Part shown: positions 15,466 to 15,832 of the stretch, in pieces
Numbering within the stretch: the first letter of the stretch is position 1
How the letters are laid out: every line of letters begins with the position of its first letter
Assembly (NCBI GenBank): GCA_021799715.1
Contig: JAJYZY010000053.1
Coordinates: forward strand, 1 to 15,832
Reading direction: 5' to 3'
DNA: 15,832 bases
Origin: Planctomycetota bacterium
GTDB taxonomy: Bacteria; Planctomycetota; Phycisphaerae; WQYP01
The notes under the pieces: model-generated
What the model saw: the letters and a program-made list of their open reading frames with translations, nothing else
What the model was told of the DNA's origin: nothing
Databases searched by the model: none
Position numbers and translations under genes: made by a program

Positions 15466-15469
15466 CCTC
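15466..15469 (-). promoter_or_regulatory. Shine-Dalgarno of the full-length HdrA-like gene
   Basis: GAGG, 6 bases before the ATG at 15459, overlaps the stop codon region of the upstream gene (TAATGAGG). This indicates translational coupling between the two HdrA-family genes. Confidence 0.5.
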
Positions 15470-15470
15470 A

Positions 15471-15832
15471 TTATGCAAGCAATTCCAGTGCCAGGGTTCT
15501 CTCCGCGCGGCCGGATGTCGCGCGCGTGCTTAAATAGCGGCCCGCTTCCATTGCCGCCGCACCGGCTTCGGCGATACTGTCCACAATATCCTTGGGGCCA
15601 GCTGCCGTACCGGCCACAAATATTCCCGGTACATTGGTAGCGCACGGTGAAGTGGGATCGGGAGTTGCGACGAATCCGTCGTCGCCAATCCGCACCGGTG
15701 AGTTCGTTGTCGGATTCCACTGCGGAATCATTCCCTGCGCTAGTACCACCATGTCATGTCGCTGTTTGCGGACACAATCCACCGGTTCTTCAGTTAATTC
15801 CACGTGTACCAGCAGATCATCTTTGGGTATGG
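15471..15832 (-). CDS. HdrA/QmoA-like FAD oxidoreductase (partial, C-terminal 120 residues; runs off right edge)
   Basis: The frame is open to the right edge, so only the C-terminus is visible and the true start lies outside the window. The visible part holds MVVLAQGMIPQWNPT and, after a DGFVATPD segment, VPGIFVAGTAAGPKDIVDSI, then AEAGAAAMEAGRYLS. The V-A-G-T-x-x-x-P-x-x-x-x-x-S-x-A-x-A-x-A pattern is the C-terminal FAD-binding end of HdrA/QmoA-type flavoproteins, comparable to the same segment of the downstream HdrA-like protein. No ferredoxin domain follows; it ends in ALELLA, so it differs in architecture from its neighbour. Its stop overlaps the first possible ATG of the next gene. A GTG at 15803 lies inside the domain and is not a credible start. 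Two successive HdrA-type genes recall qmoA-qmoB. Confidence 0.85.
   Translation of the reverse strand, partial: IPKDDLLVHVELTEEPVDCVRKQRHDMVVLAQGMIPQWNPTTNSPVRIGDDGFVATPDPTSPCATNVPGIFVAGTAAGPKDIVDSIAEAGAAAMEAGRYLSTRATSGRAERTLALELLA

Noticed and set aside
15460..15720. Upstream extension of the HdrA-like frame
   Set aside because: It overlaps the coding end of the preceding HdrA-like gene in another frame and reads as low-complexity Arg/Gly/Ser sequence. The HdrA N-terminal domain begins after 15459.

Overview
The window is about 15.8 kb of bacterial chromosome with moderately high G+C, densely packed except for two gene-poor stretches. I see no rRNA, tRNA, CRISPR array, transposase or phage gene. 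The gene mix suggests an anaerobic or facultative bacterium of the PVC/Planctomycetota type, with Phycisphaerae-like lineages as my best guess. The reasons are a SAM methyltransferase plus FAD oxidoreductase pair like those next to planctomycete type III polyketide synthases, two NfeD proteins side by side, and a HdrA-rich redox operon. This is an inference; no rRNA or ribosomal protein is present to settle it.

Layout. (1) 1-1699, minus: a methyltransferase gene overlapping an FAD-dependent oxidoreductase gene that runs off the left edge, with a 15-base palindrome just upstream. (2) 1700-2657: about 1 kb with no convincing gene. (3) 2658-7866, minus: a four-gene run in transcription order long NfeD (ClpP-like domain, membrane domain, OB fold), short NfeD, a 12-TM-type Na+/H+ antiporter (NhaD/ArsB-like), and PabB (aminodeoxychorismate synthase component I). 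A plausible promoter lies directly upstream. (4) 7867-8491: a divergent regulatory region with two clear inverted repeats. (5) 8492-10402, plus: a long-chain polyprenyl diphosphate synthase, then a zinc-finger-type adenylate kinase with its own near-consensus promoter. (6) 10405-15832, minus: a six-gene run entering from the right edge. In transcription order it is an HdrA/QmoA-like flavoprotein (C-terminal end only), a full HdrA-like flavoprotein, a small winged-helix-like protein, a QmoC-like membrane subunit (two [4Fe-4S] clusters plus a cytochrome b-like membrane domain), a DsrE2-family protein and a dihydroorotate dehydrogenase-like flavoprotein.

How the parts fit. The right-hand operon is the most interesting part. 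Two HdrA-family flavoproteins and a HdrC/HdrE fusion are the ingredients of a Qmo-type quinone-linked electron transfer complex. There is no HdrB (CCG-domain) gene in view. Here the complex is linked to a DsrE2 sulfur-carrier-like protein and to a DHODH-like protein that lacks the catalytic Cys/Ser of true DHODHs. The likely theme is membrane-coupled thiol/sulfur or flavin redox chemistry, but the substrate cannot be read from the sequence. The polyprenyl synthase would supply the isoprenoid chain of the quinone such a complex needs. The left-hand pair probably tailors a polyketide or quinone-like lipid.
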